Shown here: piece after piece, positions 27,889 through 38,761 of the stretch | How positions within the stretch are numbered: position 1 is the stretch's first letter | How the letters are laid out: the number at the start of each line of letters is the position of its first letter | Assembly: GCF_006228385.1 (NCBI RefSeq) | Contig: NZ_CP039852.1 | Span: 2,868,001 to 2,932,000, forward strand | Origin: Salinimonas iocasae | GTDB taxonomy: Bacteria; Pseudomonadota; Gammaproteobacteria; Enterobacterales; Alteromonadaceae | Direction: 5' to 3' | DNA: 64,000 bases | Position numbers and translations under genes: made by a program | The notes under the pieces: model-generated | The model's input: the letters and a program-made list of their open reading frames with translations, nothing else | Databases searched by the model: none | What the model was told of the DNA's origin: nothing

Positions 27889-28840
27889 TAACCGAACGAC
27901 ATAAGACGATCATAACGTTCGCTCATCAGATCATTAGTATCCAGCGACTGTAACTGACTTAACTGTTGTTTTAGCGTGGCTTTCAGATTAGCACCCATCG
28001 CGTCCAAAATCACGATGTGCGCCGCCTAAAGGTTCGTCCACTATGCTGTTGATCAACCCAAGCTCTTTAATTTGCTTAGCGCTTACGCCCATAGCCTCGG
28101 CCGCCTGAGGCGCTTTTTCAGCGCTCTTTCCAAAGGATAGATGCAACAACCTTCAGGCGAAATCACTGAGTAAGTGGAATATTGCAGCATATTCACGCGA
28201 TCGCCCACGCCAATAGCCAGCGCGCCGCGGATCCACCTTCACCGATAACGGTACAGATAATCGGTACGCGTAGCTCCGCCATCTCCATCAGGTTTCGGGC
28301 AATAGCTTCACTTTGCCCGCGTTCTTCAGCACCCACGCCCGGATATGCCCCCGGCGTGTCAATCAACGTAATAATAGGTAAGTTGAAGCGCTCTGCCATT
28401 TTCATCAGACGTAATGCTTTACGATAACCTTCAGGTTTTGGCATACCAAAATTGCGTCTGACCTTTTCATGGGTATCACGCCCTTTTTGGTGACCAATCA
28501 GCATCACCGGCTGATCGTCCAGCATTGCTGGTCCGCCTATAATGGCCTTATCATCAGCAAACGCGCGGTCACCTGCCAGCTCATCGAAATCGGTAAAAAC
28601 CCTGCCCACGTAATCTTTGGTATATGGGCGCATTGGATGGCGTGAAAGCTGCGAAATTTGCCAGGCGCCTAAATCAGAAAAAATTTTCTTCGTCAGCTCG
28701 GCGCTTTTGGCACGCAGACGGTTAATCTCTTCTTCGATGCTGACATCGAATTCACCGCCCTGATTGACCAACCGTAGCTCTTCAATTTTTGCTTCTAGTT
28801 CAGCTATGGGTTGTTCGAATTCCAAAAACTGTATATTCAT
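27882..28840 (-). pseudogene. accA: Acetyl-CoA carboxylase carboxyltransferase subunit alpha, multiple frameshifts
   Basis: AccA and AccD transfer carboxyl from biotin to acetyl-CoA, the first step of fatty acid synthesis. The first about 210 residues are intact ([60 protein letters not shown]). Past residue about 213 the frame is lost. One missing base near 28226-28230 and extra bases near 28145, 28126 and 28004 explain it; correcting all four restores [20 protein letters not shown] and the terminal YDRLMSFGYC, for 318 residues. Start ATG follows AGGACAC. The gene follows dnaE, as in E. coli. Confidence 0.9.
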
Positions 28841-28878
28841 TCTGTGTCCTATTTTTACTGCCACTCACCCCGGTCAGA

Positions 28879-31800
28879 CTAATGATAACTGAGGGTAACT
28901 GCCTGCTCACCCAGACATTGCTTTAAATCGTGCAATAGCTGGTCTTCCGGAGTGACATACCACTGGGCGCCACAGGTAAGCACGGCTTCTGCATCCGGAT
29001 GCAGTACGTGCAACTCGACCGGACAACTGCCGCCATTAAATTGCTGCAGTATCTCTTGCAACGAAGCCAGCTTCTCATCCTGCCACTGCTGCGAATCAAT
29101 TTGCAGTGCCAGTGCGCGCGCGTTTCGTTCCCGCGCCTGCACAATGTCCATAGCGTCCCGGGCGGTGATTGTATTGCCCCCGGAGAAATCATCAAAGCTG
29201 ACCTGTCCTTTTATCAGCAAAATTCTGTCTGATTCCAGGATACTTTCAAACTGTTCATACATATCCGGGAAAAAGCGGACGTCCATTCTGGCACTTTTAT
29301 CGTCCAGTGTCACAATTGCCCAGCGTCGTCCACGCTTGTTAGTCAGCACTCTGACACTTAACACCAGACCGACCGCTGAGGCCAGTTGCTCTTTACCGGT
29401 AGGTCTTAAATCGACCAAACGACCATCGGTGTAATGTCTTATCTCTTTGGCATACTGGTTAATCGGATGTCCGGTTAAGTAGAGCCCGAGGGTGTCTTTT
29501 TCACCTTCCAGCCACACTTTTTCCGGCCATTGCGGTACATCAGCGAACGCCTGTTCCACCGCTTCAGGCTCAGTGGTAAGCAAGCCGAACATATCTGACT
29601 GACCAAATGACTCAGCTTTTGCATGCTGACCGGCAGCCGCGATAGCCTCTGGCAAACTAGCCATCAACGCTGCCCGATGCGGTCCCAGGTTATCCAAGGC
29701 TCCCGCCAGTACCAGCTTCTCCAATACGCGCTTGTTAACGCGCTTGATGTCCACTTTAGCACAGAAATCAAACAGATCAGTAAATTTACCCTGGTTTTCA
29801 CGCGCCTCTATAATGGCCTCGATAGGGCCTTCACCCACGCCTTTGATAGCGCCGATACCATAAACAATACGACCATGCTCATCCACGGTGAATTTGTGCC
29901 GTCCGGCATTCAAATCAGGCGGTAAAATCTCCAGTCCCATTCGCTGACATTCATCGACCAGGGTCACAATTTTATCGGTATTGTCCATGTCCGCAGACAT
30001 AACCGCTGCCATAAATTCTGCAGGAAAATGCGCTTTCAGCCATAGCGTCTGATAAGACACCAGCGCGTAAGCTGCTGAATGCGATTTGTTAAATCCGTAT
30101 CCGGCGAATTTCTCTACCAGATCGAAAATTTTCATCGCCAGATCAGGATCGATATTGTTGTCTTTAGAGCCTTCCGCGAAAACAGCCCGCTGTTTCTCCA
30201 TCTCTTCGGGTTTTTTCTTACCCATTGCACGACGAAGCAGGTCGGCGCCGCCCAGAGAGTATCCTGCCATCTCCTGAGCAATCTGCATGACCTGTTCCTG
30301 ATACAGGATGATGCCGTAGGTAGGCTCAAGGATCTCTTTAAGACACTCATGCTGATAGTCCGCATCCGGATACGATATTTCTTCCCTTCCATGTTTGCGG
30401 TCAATAAAGTTATCTACCATCCCGGACTGTAGCGGGCCGGGTCTGAATAGCGCTACCAGTGCGATGATATCTTCAAAGCAATCCGGTTTAAGACGCTTGA
30501 TAAGCTCTTTCATCCCCCGGGATTCGAGCTGGAATACCGCCGTGGTCTCTGCATTTTGCAGCATTCTGAAGCTACGACTGTCTACAAGGGGTATCGATGT
30601 AATATCAATTTTTTTGCCCTTACCCTCTTCAATCATATCAATAGCCCATTGAATGATTGTGAGCGTACGTAGCCCCAAAAAGTCGAACTTAACCAGTCCA
30701 GCGGTTTCTACATCGTTTTTATCAAACTGCGTAACCGGGTTATTGCCTTCATCATCACAATACAGCGGCGCAAAGTCGGTAATGGTAGTAGGGGCAATAA
30801 CGACCCCACCAGCATGTTTACCAGCGTTCCTTGTTACCCCTTCCAGTATGCGTGCCATATCGATGAGATCTTTCACGTCCTCATCTTCATCGTATAGTTC
30901 AGGCAGACGCGGTTCGACATCAAAAGCTTTACCCAGCGTCATACCCGGATCTGACGGAATCAGCTTCGAGATTCTGTCAACAAACCCGTATGGATGACCC
31001 AGCACCCGGCCAACATCGCGAACCACGGCCTTCGCCGCCATGGTGCCGAATGTAATTATCTGCGATACCGCTTGTCTGCCATACAGTTCGGCAACGTGCT
31101 CGATGACCTCATCACGACGGTCCATACAAAAGTCGACGTCAAAGTCAGGCATGGAAACCCGTTCAGGGTTAAGGAATCGTTCGAAAAGCAGGTCAAATTC
31201 CAGTGGATCAAGATCTGTGATCTTCAACGCGTAAGCGACTAACGAGCCCGCACCGGAGCCCCGTCCCGGACCAACCGGAATATCGTTGTCCTTACTCCAC
31301 TGGATAAATTCCATAACGATAAGAAAGTAACCCGGGAAGCCCATCTGGTTGATAACGCCCAGCTCGATTTCAAGACGCTCATCGTAAGCAGATCGTTTTT
31401 CCGCTCTTTCATTTTCATCAGGAAACAAAAACTCAAGGCGTTCTTCCAGTCCTTCCTGCGATACTTTCACCAGAAAATCTTCAGTCGTCATGCCGCCAGT
31501 GGGAAATTGGGGCAGAAAGTATTCGTTCAAACGGACAGTAACGTTACACCGCTTGGCAATTTCAACCGTATTTTCGATGGCCTCAGGAATATCGCTGAAT
31601 AAGTCGATCATCTCTTCTGCTGAGCGCAGGTACTGCTGATCGCTGTAGTTTTTAGGGCGTCGCACATCCTCCAGCGTGTAACCATCGTGAATGGACACAC
31701 GTATCTCATGCGCATCAAAGCCCTCTCGGCTGACAAAGCATACCTCGTTAGTGGCAACAACGGGCAGTGCACGGCTCTGTGCCAGTTCTACCGCTCTATG

Positions 31801-32343
31801 TAGATAATCTTCCTCGCCGGGTCGCCCGGTGCGGATAAGCTCAAGATAGAAGCGATCATTAAAATACTGCTGATAAAACGCTAATGAATCGTCTAACAGC
31901 GCTTTATTGTTTTTGGTTAAAGCAACACCCACATCGCCAAACTGCGCGCCGGATAGCACGATTACGCCCTCGGCGTGCTCGGAAAGCCAGCTTTGATCAA
32001 TGACTGCCCGGTGTGAGATGTGCCCTCGCAAGTAAGCCTTGGAAATAAGAATAGTAATATTCTTATACCCTTCGTTATTCATCGCCAGCAGCGTAAGTCT
32101 GAAAGGTGTTTCGCCAAAGGCTTCATTGGTTACCCAGAAGTCAGTTCCAATGATTGGCTTTATGCCGCGACTGTGACACTCAGAATAGAATTTGACCAAT
32201 CCACACATATTCATTTGGTCGGTCAGCGCCACGGCGGGCATATTCATTTGTGATACTTTTTCCAGAATGGGTTTGACCTTATTCAGGCCATCCATCATTG
32301 AAAAGTCACTGTGTACACGAAGATGAATAAAGGGCGATGTCAT
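28879..32343 (-). CDS. dnaE: DNA polymerase III subunit alpha
   Basis: DnaE is the replicative polymerase catalytic subunit. The 1154-residue protein is normal length. It has the N-terminal PHP domain ([15 protein letters not shown]), the polymerase core with [16 protein letters not shown] and the catalytic [15 protein letters not shown], tandem helix-hairpin-helix region near 850, and the C-terminal OB-fold (about 970-1060) and tau-binding end. It lies in the conserved rnhB-dnaE-accA order with 23 bp after rnhB. Confidence 0.98.
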   Translation of the reverse strand: MTSPFIHLRVHSDFSMMDGLNKVKPILEKVSQMNMPAVALTDQMNMCGLVKFYSECHSRGIKPIIGTDFWVTNEAFGETPFRLTLLAMNNEGYKNITILISKAYLRGHISHRAVIDQSWLSEHAEGVIVLSGAQFGDVGVALTKNNKALLDDSLAFYQQYFNDRFYLELIRTGRPGEEDYLHRAVELAQSRALPVVATNEVCFVSREGFDAHEIRVSIHDGYTLEDVRRPKNYSDQQYLRSAEEMIDLFSDIPEAIENTVEIAKRCNVTVRLNEYFLPQFPTGGMTTEDFLVKVSQEGLEERLEFLFPDENERAEKRSAYDERLEIELGVINQMGFPGYFLIVMEFIQWSKDNDIPVGPGRGSGAGSLVAYALKITDLDPLEFDLLFERFLNPERVSMPDFDVDFCMDRRDEVIEHVAELYGRQAVSQIITFGTMAAKAVVRDVGRVLGHPYGFVDRISKLIPSDPGMTLGKAFDVEPRLPELYDEDEDVKDLIDMARILEGVTRNAGKHAGGVVIAPTTITDFAPLYCDDEGNNPVTQFDKNDVETAGLVKFDFLGLRTLTIIQWAIDMIEEGKGKKIDITSIPLVDSRSFRMLQNAETTAVFQLESRGMKELIKRLKPDCFEDIIALVALFRPGPLQSGMVDNFIDRKHGREEISYPDADYQHECLKEILEPTYGIILYQEQVMQIAQEMAGYSLGGADLLRRAMGKKKPEEMEKQRAVFAEGSKDNNIDPDLAMKIFDLVEKFAGYGFNKSHSAAYALVSYQTLWLKAHFPAEFMAAVMSADMDNTDKIVTLVDECQRMGLEILPPDLNAGRHKFTVDEHGRIVYGIGAIKGVGEGPIEAIIEARENQGKFTDLFDFCAKVDIKRVNKRVLEKLVLAGALDNLGPHRAALMASLPEAIAAAGQHAKAESFGQSDMFGLLTTEPEAVEQAFADVPQWPEKVWLEGEKDTLGLYLTGHPINQYAKEIRHYTDGRLVDLRPTGKEQLASAVGLVLSVRVLTNKRGRRWAIVTLDDKSARMDVRFFPDMYEQFESILESDRILLIKGQVSFDDFSGGNTITARDAMDIVQARERNARALALQIDSQQWQDEKLASLQEILQQFNGGSCPVELHVLHPDAEAVLTCGAQWYVTPEDQLLHDLKQCLGEQAVTLSYH

Positions 32344-32366
32344 AACACCTGCTTATGATTAAAATT

Positions 32367-32939
32367 TTACGTATTCAGTACAGCCTGAACCGGCCGGAAA
32401 CTCTTTCGATGACAGGGTAGTGCCCCATGCTCGGCCAACGCTGCAAAATGGGCTTTAGTCGGATACCCTTTGTGACCGGCGAACCCGTATTGCGGATAGG
32501 CTTTATCAAGCAGCACCATATCGTTATCACGCTCAACTTTGGCAAGAATGGAAGCTGCTGATATCTGTGGATACAGACTATCACCTTTTACCACAGCTTC
32601 TGAAGGATAAGACCAGTCCGGTAAACGATTGCCATCCACGTAGACAAAGTCAGGCGTAATGTCGAGGCCAGCTACAGCACGGTGCATCGCGAGCATAGTT
32701 GCATGAAGAATATTGAGCGAATCAATTTCCTGTGGGGTAGCTCTGCCTACCGACCAGGCTAGTGCATGTGTTTTTATCAGCTCAGCATAGTGCTCGCGCT
32801 TTTTTGCTGAAAGCTTTTTGGAGTCGGTCAGACCGTCAATCGGACACGCCGGGTCTAAAATGACGGCGGCAGTAACGACATCGCCCACCAATGGGCCGCG
32901 CCCTACCTCGTCAACTCCGGCTATTTGTTCAGGCATCAA
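32367..32939 (-). CDS. rnhB: Ribonuclease HII
   Basis: RNase HII cuts RNA in RNA-DNA hybrids and single ribonucleotides in DNA. The 190-residue protein has the catalytic [16 protein letters not shown] (DE) motif, SILAKVERD and the [11 protein letters not shown]-terminal signature. It overlaps the lpxB end by 11 bp. Confidence 0.97.
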   Translation of the reverse strand: MMPEQIAGVDEVGRGPLVGDVVTAAVILDPACPIDGLTDSKKLSAKKREHYAELIKTHALAWSVGRATPQEIDSLNILHATMLAMHRAVAGLDITPDFVYVDGNRLPDWSYPSEAVVKGDSLYPQISAASILAKVERDNDMVLLDKAYPQYGFAGHKGYPTKAHFAALAEHGALPCHRKSFRPVQAVLNT

Positions 32940-34086
32940 TTAAATCCAGTATAGCGGCTGCAGATTGCTTATCTGCGTTTTGTTTAAGGGTTTCATGCAG
33001 TGAGCAGAACCGATCGATTAGCGGCTGATTGTCGCTGTTCAGATAATGCAACAACTGTTTACTGAGCGTTTGAGGGTTGACCTCATCCTGGAGTAATTCA
33101 GGAATAATTTTTTCACCCGCAAGAAGATTTGGCAATGTGAAAAATGGTGCTTTATACAAATATTGCATAATTTTATAAGTCAGGCCTGACAGCTTATACG
33201 CTGCCACCATCGGGCTTTTGCACAACATCGCCTCAAGCGTCGCTGTACCTGACGCAAGCAGAATCACATCGCTGGCAATCATCGCATTTCTGGCATTACC
33301 ACGTACCACTTTGACCTGGGTAGATGCCAGGCTGTCCGGCAGGTTTTCACTCAGGTAAGCGGTGATATCATCGTAACGATATTTATTAGCAGCAGGAATT
33401 ACGAATGTGCAATCCGGCTTTTGGCGTGACACTTCAGCCATGGTTTCGGTGAATACCGGTAAAAGCGACTTTATTTCGGAGTTTCTGCTGCCTGGCAGCA
33501 CTGCGATGACAGTAGCGTCTTCAGGCAGACTCAGCGCTTCACGCGCCCCTTCTTTATCCGGATGAAGCGGGATCGCATCAGCCAGGGTGTGGCCAACGTA
33601 GCGATACGGCACATTATATTTTTGATAGACATCAGCCTCAAAAGGAAACAAACCAAGTACACAGTTTGTCGCCCTGGCAATTTTATGAATACGTTTTTCG
33701 CGCCATGCCCAGATGGTGGGACTAACATAATGGACAGTTTTAATACCGAGCTTTTTAAGCTCAGCTTCTACACGAAGATTAAAATCGGGGGCGTCCACAC
33801 CAACGAATATGTCCGGCGGGTTTTTCCTGAAGTGGGCAACTAACGCGTTTTTTACTTTAAGGATAGCGGGCAAATGCGCAACAACCTCAACCAGCCCCAT
33901 TACTGATAATGTCTCCATATCAAATAATGAGTCGCAACCAGCGGCAATCATATTATCACCGCCGATCCCTTCAATAACCGCATTCGGGTGCTGGCGCTTC
34001 AGCTCGGCAATCATGCCTGCGGCTAATACATCTCCGGATGGTTCACCGGCAACAACACCTATTCTTAGCGGCCGACCAGACGTCAT
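32929..34086 (-). CDS. lpxB: Lipid-A-disaccharide synthase
   Basis: LpxB joins UDP-2,3-diacyl-GlcN and lipid X at the inner membrane. The 385-residue protein has [20 protein letters not shown] at the N-terminus, [14 protein letters not shown] in the middle, and the GT-B C-terminal part [23 protein letters not shown]. It immediately follows lpxA and overlaps rnhB. Confidence 0.97.
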   Translation of the reverse strand: MTSGRPLRIGVVAGEPSGDVLAAGMIAELKRQHPNAVIEGIGGDNMIAAGCDSLFDMETLSVMGLVEVVAHLPAILKVKNALVAHFRKNPPDIFVGVDAPDFNLRVEAELKKLGIKTVHYVSPTIWAWREKRIHKIARATNCVLGLFPFEADVYQKYNVPYRYVGHTLADAIPLHPDKEGAREALSLPEDATVIAVLPGSRNSEIKSLLPVFTETMAEVSRQKPDCTFVIPAANKYRYDDITAYLSENLPDSLASTQVKVVRGNARNAMIASDVILLASGTATLEAMLCKSPMVAAYKLSGLTYKIMQYLYKAPFFTLPNLLAGEKIIPELLQDEVNPQTLSKQLLHYLNSDNQPLIDRFCSLHETLKQNADKQSAAAILDLIDA

Positions 34087-34857
34087 TTATCGAATAATTC
34101 CGCGTTCGGCATTTTCTAAAAACTCGACCAGAACATTAAGCTCTGATTGCGTTCCCGCTTCCTTTTTCAATATCTCTAACGCTTCATCAACCGTATTATT
34201 CGCCCGGTAAAGCGTACGATAAGCGCGCTTGATCGCCATCACGGCTTCTGAACTAAAACCACGTCGGCGCAGCCCTTCAGAATTAATCCCGGCAGGGACA
34301 TTCTTTTGGCCGTTTACCATGACATAAGGAGGTACGTCGCGCAGCACAATGGCGCCGGCTCCCACAAATGCGTGATCACCCACCTTACCAAACTGGTGGA
34401 TAGCAGCACCGCCGCCGAAGATGACATGATCACCAATATGAACATGGCCGGCCAGTGAAACATTATTCGCCAGAATAACGTTGTCGCCCAGTACACAGTC
34501 ATGAGCCACATGGGCGTTAACCATTAACAGGTTATTGGAACCAACAATGGTAATACTCTCATCCTGAATGGTTCCACGGTGAACCGTGCTGCCCTCACGA
34601 AAAACATTGTTGTCACCAATAACCAGTTCCGTAGGCTCACCAGCATATTTTTTATCCTGGCAGTCTTCTCCAATGGAACAAAACTGGAAAAAGCGGTTAG
34701 CTTTACCAATTTTAGACGGCCCTTTTATGACGACATGGCTTTCCAGTATACAGTCATCACCCAACACTACGTTGTCGCCCACATAGCAAAAAGGGCCGAT
34801 AGTGACGTTGTTGCCGATCTTAGCGGAGTCAGCAATGACGGCGGTAGAATGAATCAC
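34087..34857 (-). CDS. lpxA: UDP-N-acetylglucosamine acyltransferase
   Basis: LpxA adds the first hydroxyacyl chain to UDP-GlcNAc in lipid A synthesis. The protein (about 256 residues) is a left-handed beta-helix of hexapeptide repeats ([21 protein letters not shown]) with the C-terminal helical region [19 protein letters not shown]. The GTG ending at 34857 was chosen because the family begins at this point ([10 protein letters not shown]) and AGAGAG precedes it; it starts one base after the fabZ stop. Longer in-frame starts would overlap fabZ. Confidence 0.95.
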   Translation of the reverse strand: MIHSTAVIADSAKIGNNVTIGPFCYVGDNVVLGDDCILESHVVIKGPSKIGKANRFFQFCSIGEDCQDKKYAGEPTELVIGDNNVFREGSTVHRGTIQDESITIVGSNNLLMVNAHVAHDCVLGDNVILANNVSLAGHVHIGDHVIFGGGAAIHQFGKVGDHAFVGAGAIVLRDVPPYVMVNGQKNVPAGINSEGLRRRGFSSEAVMAIKRAYRTLYRANNTVDEALEILKKEAGTQSELNVLVEFLENAERGIIR

Positions 34858-34858
34858 G

Positions 34859-35308
34859 TTAAACGATCTCTCTGATTGCGCACATAAATTCTGCACTACA
34901 GGCATTTTCACCATCAACGCTCGCAGTGCCCTTAAACTTCCAAATCCCTCTGCGCTCTTTTACCAGACATACATCAAAGTCTAAGCGATCTCCGGGAACC
35001 ACAGGACGCTTGAAGCGCGCACAGTCTATTCCCGCATAAAGATAAAGTTTGTCAGATTTGCCCATGGTTTTGAAGCCCAGGACGCCCGCAGCCTGTGCCA
35101 TTGCTTCTAAAATAAGCACTCCCGGAAATATCGGACGACCCGGAAAGTGGCCTGTAAAGCATGGCTCATTCATTGTGATATTCTTATACGCTTTAATGGA
35201 TTCGCCGATTTCATAGTCGGTCACTCTGTCCACGAGCAAAAATGGATATCGATGAGGAAGTAATTCAAGAATTTCCTGAATATCAATTGTGTTGAGTGAG
35301 TTGGCCAA
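34859..35308 (-). CDS. fabZ: 3-hydroxyacyl-ACP dehydratase FabZ
   Basis: FabZ dehydrates beta-hydroxyacyl-ACP in fatty acid elongation. The 149-residue hot-dog-fold protein has [14 protein letters not shown] and the active-site region [22 protein letters not shown] with catalytic His and Glu. It heads fabZ-lpxA-lpxB. Unlike in related genomes, the gene upstream is skp rather than lpxD, with a terminator in the gap, so fabZ probably needs its own promoter. Confidence 0.97.
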   Translation of the reverse strand: MANSLNTIDIQEILELLPHRYPFLLVDRVTDYEIGESIKAYKNITMNEPCFTGHFPGRPIFPGVLILEAMAQAAGVLGFKTMGKSDKLYLYAGIDCARFKRPVVPGDRLDFDVCLVKERRGIWKFKGTASVDGENACSAEFMCAIREIV

Positions 35309-35648
35309 AAGTCTCTCCTATGCCATTGACCGCTGCGAGTTGATGTATTGCAGACGGTTTGCCGTCGTAGCCTACCTATCTGGATTATAGTCGCTTATAC
35401 ACTGGCGAATCTCAAGTATGTGATTTCGCAAGTATCACGCTACGTTACTACCTCACCGATTCTCAATCTGCTAAATGTATTAAAAGTCGGTGATGCCGGT
35501 GCCGGAAGGTGGACAACTGGAATTTAAAATCGGCGGCAACCATACGCTTTTTAACGCAAAAAACAAGTCAGACCAACACCTATAGCGGATCGGTCAGACC
35601 TGTTTTTTATTCAGCGATAATTGCTTTGCCTATCATAAGGCGGGTGAC
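35309..35648. other. 340-bp gap between skp and fabZ, where lpxD is expected
   Basis: The gap has no credible ORF and no recognisable LpxD fragment in either direction. It contains a bidirectional terminator (35558-35608). On the minus strand it holds a perfect TATAAT (35384-35389) with only weak -35 candidates that could serve fabZ, and a small GACGG/CCGTC hairpin near 35352-35365. In most Gammaproteobacteria the order is bamA-skp-lpxD-fabZ-lpxA. Confidence 0.75.
35558..35608. terminator. Bidirectional terminator between skp and fabZ
   Basis: Arms AAAAAACAAGTCAGACC and GGTCAGACCTGTTTTTT form an imperfect stem (two mismatches in 17 positions) around a 17-base loop. A-run before and T-run after let it work in both directions. 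It would isolate fabZ from the bamA-skp transcript. Confidence 0.75.
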
Positions 35649-36164
35649 TTAATTGGTTTTCTTGACCTGATTAAGAACCTGTTCAGAAATGTCGTGTTGT
35701 TCTTTTGAGAAAGAAACGGCATTTGACGTAAGAACCAGATCGTAGCCTTCTTTCTTCGCTACGCCATCAATTGCTTGCTTGATAAGACCAAGCAACTTAT
35801 TACGTTCTTCGTTGCTGCGACGCTGGATATTCTGTTGCAGAGGCTGACCTTTTTCAGCCAGTTGCTCACGAACGCCCTGAATTTTTTGCTGCAGTTCTTT
35901 CTTTTCCTGCTCGCTCATTGTCGCCGCGTCACGTTGCAAACGCTCTGCATAGAACTGACCGTCTTTTTGAAGCTGATTAACTTCATCAATCTGGTCTTTA
36001 AATTCCATCTGGATGTTATTGGAAATTTCAGCTGCCTGAGGCATCGCCTGAAAAACGCTCTGTACATCTACAACGCCGATCTTCTGTTCAGCCATGGCCG
36101 AACCGCTAACCAACGCACTACCTAACATCGCGGTTGCTACAAAATGTTTTGCCAACTGTTTCAA
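35649..36164 (-). CDS. skp: Periplasmic chaperone Skp/OmpH
   Basis: Skp escorts outer-membrane proteins through the periplasm to the BAM complex. The 171-residue protein has a signal peptide ending SGSAMA, then EQKIGVVDVQSVFQAMPQA and long charged helices (about 45-140) that form the trimer's tentacles. It lies 52 bp downstream of bamA. Confidence 0.95.
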   Translation of the reverse strand: MKQLAKHFVATAMLGSALVSGSAMAEQKIGVVDVQSVFQAMPQAAEISNNIQMEFKDQIDEVNQLQKDGQFYAERLQRDAATMSEQEKKELQQKIQGVREQLAEKGQPLQQNIQRRSNEERNKLLGLIKQAIDGVAKKEGYDLVLTSNAVSFSKEQHDISEQVLNQVKKTN

Positions 36165-36216
36165 AGGGAACTCCTTTTTTAATTATTTATAAGACGCTGA
36201 GGTCAATTTTTTTAAA

Positions 36217-38697
36217 TTAGAATGTTTGCCCGATATTAAATGTGAAGAACCTGGCGTCATCACCTTCACGTTCTTGAATGGCTTTAGAAAAACTAAACAC
36301 CATGGGCCCCATCGGTGAAATCCATTGTACAGATAAACCGGCAGAACTACGATACTGCTTCCAGTCTGAATAGTCTATTAACCGACCGGCATTCTGTGTA
36401 TTCGCCTGAGTCAGATCTTTGTATTTGTTGTAATCAAACTCTGTATCCCAGACGTTACCCACATCAAAGAACACACTGGTTCTGACTGAGTTATCCATAT
36501 CTTCATCTACAAACGGCGTAGGCACGATAAGCTCCAGACCACCTAATGCCATAGCGTTGCCCCCTAATGAGCGCGGCGAAATGGCTATCTGCGCGTCCGA
36601 TGCATCACCAGGATAAGTTTCACCATCAGGACCAATCAGGCGTCCGTTAGTGAATAACTGTACACCCCGTGGACCGACCGTGTTGTTTTCAAAGCCGCGC
36701 AGTGTATCTGCACCACCGGCCGTAAAGTTCTCGGTAAACGGCAGAATCTGGTCGTTACCATTGATATCGCCATATCCATTTCCATAACCCAGTCTTAATC
36801 TGGCCAGTACTGACCATTTATTATCCCTGGATAACGGAAAGTAGAACTTCGTATCAAAGACAGTTTTGAAGTAATTTACGTCAGAGTTTGGCGTAGTAAT
36901 ACTGAATGTCGCACGTTGCGATGAACCTGCTGTGGGGAATAGTCCCCGGTTCAGCGTATTACGGCTCCAGCTCACGCTGGCCAGATAACTATCATATTTA
37001 ATAGGTGCTTCCGGATCGCCACCGCGGAACTGGTTATAAAACTGCTCGGTTTGCTCATAGTACCCGGTGTTATACAGCTCAACATTCGAGTAGGTCATGC
37101 CGAAGTTGATGCGATTGATTTCATCAATCGGATAACCCACATTGGCGCCTACCGACAAGCGCTTGGAGTTGTACTGAATAACGTTGAAGTCTGAACCATC
37201 AAATTCGCTGTAGCCTACAGAGCCACCTAAACTAATGCCGTCTATTGTGAAGAAGGGGTCATTATAGGTTATTTGCGCCGATTGCTGATAAGACACTGTG
37301 CTCAGGTTAACACCCACGCGCTTACCAGTACCTAGGAAGTTATCCTGCTGAATACCTGCCTGCAGGCTCAGCTTGGTTCTGTCACCGTAACCGATACCGG
37401 CATTGAAAGACCCCGAGGGCTGCTCTTCAACATTGAAGTCAACGTCAACCTTATCTTCCTGTCCGGGTATGCGGGTTGTCTCAAACTCAACTTCTTTCAT
37501 ATAGGTCAGACGGGATAGCTGACTCTTAGAAGATTCAAGTAAGTTGTTAGACAACCAGGCCCCTTCCATCTGGTTTACATTCTGACGCAATACATCATCT
37601 GCGGTTACCGTATTACCATTAAAGTTAATCCGGCGAACATAAATACGTTTACCCGGATCGACAGATAAGGTTAGCTTTACAGTCTTATCTTCATCGTTAA
37701 TTTCAGGAACGGTGGTTACTTCCGGGTAAGCATAACCAAATCGACCCAGAAATTTCGCTATAAACTCTTCGGTATAGGTCACTTCGGCCTGATTATAGAG
37801 CTCGCCTTTGGTCAGCGGCAGCACCTTCTCGATATACTCTTCGTTACCAAGTAAATCGCCCACCAGCTCTACGCCGGAAATAGTGTATTGCTCACCCTCA
37901 GACACATTAAGCGCGATATAAATACCGTCTTTCTCAGGTGTCATAGAAACCTGCGTTGAATCAATATTGAATCGCAGGTAGCCGCGGTCCATATAGTGAT
38001 TTTTAACGGTTTCCATATCACCCTGCAACGTTTGTTGCTGATAGCGGGTTTCAGATAAGAAATCCCACCAGGGCGTATCAAACTGCAGTTCCAGATCTTC
38101 CATCAACTCTGAGTCGGAGAATTCCTGATTACCAACAATGTTGATTTGTCTGATCTCTGCCGCGTCGCCTTCTTCAAACAGCAATTTCAAATCGACACGG
38201 TTTCGCGGTAGCGGCGTGATAATCGCAGACACGTCTGCATTATATTTACCGATACTGTAGAAGAAGTCCTTCAATCCGTTTTCGATGGAGGTAAGCACGG
38301 TGCGATCCAGTGGTTCGCCTACACGAATACCGTTGCCATCAAGGCTTTCCTGCAATTGCTCATCTTTAATATCATCGTTGCCTTCAAAAATGATATTACT
38401 GATGGTCGGGCGCTCGGCAACTTTAATTACCAGCGTGTTTCCATCTCGCAAGACTTCAACACTCTCAAAGTGCGTAGATGAATAAAGAGAGCGAATAGCC
38501 TGAGAGACCCGAAATGAGTTTAATCTGTCGCCGACTTCCACGGGTAGATAAGTCAGCGCCGCTCCCAATGCAACCCGTTGAAGACCTTCAACACGAATGT
38601 CTTCAACGACGAATTGGGTTTGTTCTGATGTTGCCGCGTTGGCTAAGCTAGCACTGGAGGCAATTGCTCCGGCTGCTACTAACTGTCTTAACTTCAT
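36217..38697 (-). CDS. bamA: Outer membrane protein assembly factor BamA
   Basis: BamA is the central insertase for outer-membrane beta-barrel proteins. The 826-residue protein has a signal peptide (cleavage near SLANA), POTRA repeats (about 27-430, starting FVVEDIRVEGLQRV) and a C-terminal 16-strand barrel with the conserved GADTLRGFENNTVGPRG region and a terminal aromatic beta-signal (FTFNIGQTF). It lies between rseP and skp, the usual order. Confidence 0.98.
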   Translation of the reverse strand: MKLRQLVAAGAIASSASLANAATSEQTQFVVEDIRVEGLQRVALGAALTYLPVEVGDRLNSFRVSQAIRSLYSSTHFESVEVLRDGNTLVIKVAERPTISNIIFEGNDDIKDEQLQESLDGNGIRVGEPLDRTVLTSIENGLKDFFYSIGKYNADVSAIITPLPRNRVDLKLLFEEGDAAEIRQINIVGNQEFSDSELMEDLELQFDTPWWDFLSETRYQQQTLQGDMETVKNHYMDRGYLRFNIDSTQVSMTPEKDGIYIALNVSEGEQYTISGVELVGDLLGNEEYIEKVLPLTKGELYNQAEVTYTEEFIAKFLGRFGYAYPEVTTVPEINDEDKTVKLTLSVDPGKRIYVRRINFNGNTVTADDVLRQNVNQMEGAWLSNNLLESSKSQLSRLTYMKEVEFETTRIPGQEDKVDVDFNVEEQPSGSFNAGIGYGDRTKLSLQAGIQQDNFLGTGKRVGVNLSTVSYQQSAQITYNDPFFTIDGISLGGSVGYSEFDGSDFNVIQYNSKRLSVGANVGYPIDEINRINFGMTYSNVELYNTGYYEQTEQFYNQFRGGDPEAPIKYDSYLASVSWSRNTLNRGLFPTAGSSQRATFSITTPNSDVNYFKTVFDTKFYFPLSRDNKWSVLARLRLGYGNGYGDINGNDQILPFTENFTAGGADTLRGFENNTVGPRGVQLFTNGRLIGPDGETYPGDASDAQIAISPRSLGGNAMALGGLELIVPTPFVDEDMDNSVRTSVFFDVGNVWDTEFDYNKYKDLTQANTQNAGRLIDYSDWKQYRSSAGLSVQWISPMGPMVFSFSKAIQEREGDDARFFTFNIGQTF

Positions 38698-38761
38698 CTA
38701 TTCTTTTTATCCTGCGCCGCGTTACTTCGATGTTTGATGTCGTGTTTAGCGCTACATCCTA

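Noticed and set aside
29623..31436. Several 65-117-codon ORFs antisense to or out of frame with dnaE
   Set aside because: dnaE is intact and full length across this stretch; the other frames show no recognisable protein.
35493..35585. Short plus-strand ORF (MPVPEGGQLEFKIGGNHTLF...) in the skp-fabZ gap
   Set aside because: About 30 codons, no ribosome site, antisense to the operon and ending in the terminator; it is not an LpxD remnant.
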